Assembly: GCA_902799745.1 (NCBI GenBank)
Contig: CADCBQ010000020.1
Span: 1-51,316 of the forward strand
Origin: Fibrobacter succinogenes
GTDB taxonomy: Bacteria > Fibrobacterota > Fibrobacteria > Fibrobacterales > Fibrobacteraceae
Reading direction: 5' to 3'
DNA length: 51,316 nucleotides
Position numbers and translations under genes: made by a program. The notes under the pieces were generated by a model. That model did no database searches and had not been told where the DNA came from. It saw only the letters and a list, made by a program, of their open reading frames with translations. Each line of letters starts with the position of its first letter. Positions within the stretch are counted from its first letter, which is position 1. Of this stretch, positions 50,264 through 51,316 are shown one piece after another.

Positions 50264-50770
50264 ATGCGCAACCTGCCGATTTATTTCATGATTCTAGTTT
50301 TTGCGGGCATGCTGTTCGCATTGTCAAAAGTGCATCTTTATACGCCGGTGCCTGCCGCTGAACCGGAACCTGCCCCGGTCGAAGCACAAGACGGCTTTAC
50401 GGGCCGCGTCATTATGCCTTCGTTAGAAGACATCTATGTGCTCGAAAATTCGGCGGGCCGCGACATATTGCAGTTTGGCAAGTTCTTGAAGGGCCGCGCC
50501 GCAAGTTTCCATTTCGCGTCGTCCGCCTATTTCAAGGCGAATCAAAAGACCTTGAAAAAGGATTCCGATTCCCCGAATGCATTTATGGGAATCAAGCTCA
50601 CGCTCGATTCCTTGGGCACGTTCACGCCCGAAATTCTTTTCACAAACATCGAAGATGAAAATTTTAAAGGCCTGGTGCTTTCGCAAATCCAGACCTATTG
50701 GCGTTATCCGCGTAGTGAAAGCGGACGCTTGGTAGCTTGGGTTCCAATCGCTTGGAAAATCAACTACTGA
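50264..50770 (+). CDS. TonB/AgmX-like membrane-anchored protein
   Basis: 168 residues: a membrane helix (~5-20), a Pro/Glu/Ala-rich linker (PVPAAEPEPAPVEA), then a periplasmic domain with GIKLTLDSLGTFTPEILFTN, FKGLVLSQIQTYWRYPRSESG and a final VAWVPIAWKI. That last block matches the TonB C-terminal-like domain found in AgmX/PglI-type proteins, where F...V...I..WRYP is typical. Role unknown; last gene of the ftsX-recJ operon and convergent with the next gene with no spacer. Confidence 0.72.
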   Translation: MRNLPIYFMILVFAGMLFALSKVHLYTPVPAAEPEPAPVEAQDGFTGRVIMPSLEDIYVLENSAGRDILQFGKFLKGRAASFHFASSAYFKANQKTLKKDSDSPNAFMGIKLTLDSLGTFTPEILFTNIEDENFKGLVLSQIQTYWRYPRSESGRLVAWVPIAWKINY

Positions 50771-51199
50771 TTACTTGTTCTTTAAAATAGCGAGCAACTG
50801 TTCGGTGCGCTTTTCGATCAAGATGAACGCTTCGAACATACGGGCTTCGCGCCACTTCACCAAGTACTTGGCCTTCCATTCTTCGGCCACTTCTTCGGGA
50901 TCTTCGTGGTGCGATTCGTTGCGGTACCATTCTTCTTTCTTGATTTCCTTGATCATGTCGCCCATTTCGGCGGCCGGCTGCAAGGAACCCTTGCAAAGCA
51001 AGAGGGCACGCAGGTTGTCCAAGAGAATCTCGTCGCTCGGATTGTCGGAATCGTCGCGGGCGCAGTCCCAAATTTCGCCACGATGGCGTTCCGTCCAGCC
51101 CATCAGGTGTTTCTCGGTACGTGCGAGTTCACCTTTGGCGAGCTTTTCTTCGACTGCTTCGCGCGGGTAATAGATGCTGTTCGGGTAGAATTCGATCAT
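50771..51199 (-). CDS. Conserved unknown acidic cytoplasmic protein
   Basis: 142 residues, no signal peptide, strongly charged and mostly helical (DMIKEIKKEEWYRNESHHED, EVAEEWKAKYLVKWREARMF). One Cys-Trp-rich patch (WTERHRGEIWDCARDD). AGGGAGCCCCTT precedes the ATG. No family recognised. It lies just downstream of the tRNA-Leu gene on the same strand. Confidence 0.75.
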   Translation of the reverse strand: MIEFYPNSIYYPREAVEEKLAKGELARTEKHLMGWTERHRGEIWDCARDDSDNPSDEILLDNLRALLLCKGSLQPAAEMGDMIKEIKKEEWYRNESHHEDPEEVAEEWKAKYLVKWREARMFEAFILIEKRTEQLLAILKNK

Positions 51200-51224
51200 A
51201 AGGGGCTCCCTGGTTTGCCGTTAA

Positions 51225-51307
<83 letters not shown>

Positions 51308-51316
51308 TCGGGCGTG

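Overview
The window is a chromosomal piece of a Fibrobacter species, most likely F. succinogenes or a close relative. The call rests on families largely confined to that genus: four lipoproteins with the Fibrobacter major paralogous (TIGR02145-type) domain, three TIGR02147-type regulators, and two tandem GH10 xylanases sharing a C-terminal sorting-tail-like domain. Vegetative promoters where visible read TTGAC(T/A)-N17-TATATT, and housekeeping genes prefer G/C-ending codons while the accessory genes are more AT-rich.

Layout. 2-2416 is the 3' part of alaS. 2590-8997 holds a divergent lipoprotein gene and a tight five-gene run of secreted lipoproteins. 9236-9421 is a small Cys/His protein. 9461-12369 carries two GH10 xylanases on the minus strand. 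12573-12776 is a gene-free stretch folding into what looks like a structured RNA with 6S-like layout. 12836-22298 is an accessory, defence-like island: a DNA methyltransferase, an SF2 helicase and a GIY-YIG/T5orf172-type nuclease in one operon; a two-gene minus-strand cassette (DUF4417-like plus unknown); an XRE repressor with an ImmA-type metallopeptidase; and a DinJ-YafQ toxin-antitoxin pair. 22314-24554 has two lipoproteins and a GSCFA-domain gene interrupted in frame by a palindromic repeat.

24736-33192 is a tandem triplication: promoter, 5'-terminal RNA hairpin, TIGR02147 regulator, FISUMP lipoprotein, terminator, three times over. The hairpin stem is preserved by compensating changes. 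The FISUMP proteins and the lipoproteins of 5083-8997 share a helical motif and a Cys/aromatic-Cys/Trp module, so both regions probably belong to one diversified surface-lipoprotein system.

33266-51316 is mainly core: a bacterial GGGP synthase, a fourth FISUMP lipoprotein with a long Ser-rich linker, an ABC exporter operon continuing into two catalytically degenerate PilT-like ATPases and a patatin/beta-barrel protein, tsaD with a YbbR gene, the divergent run ftsX-envC-like-holB-recJ-tonB-like, a conserved unknown and a tRNA-Leu(UAA).

The most interesting candidates are (i) the regulator/FISUMP triplication with its covarying leader hairpin, (ii) the methyltransferase-helicase-nuclease operon in which helicase C-terminus and nuclease N-terminus share a homologous module, (iii) the structured RNA at 12573-12776, and (iv) the paired degenerate PilT-like ATPases. 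All functional statements come from reading the sequence; no database search was run.
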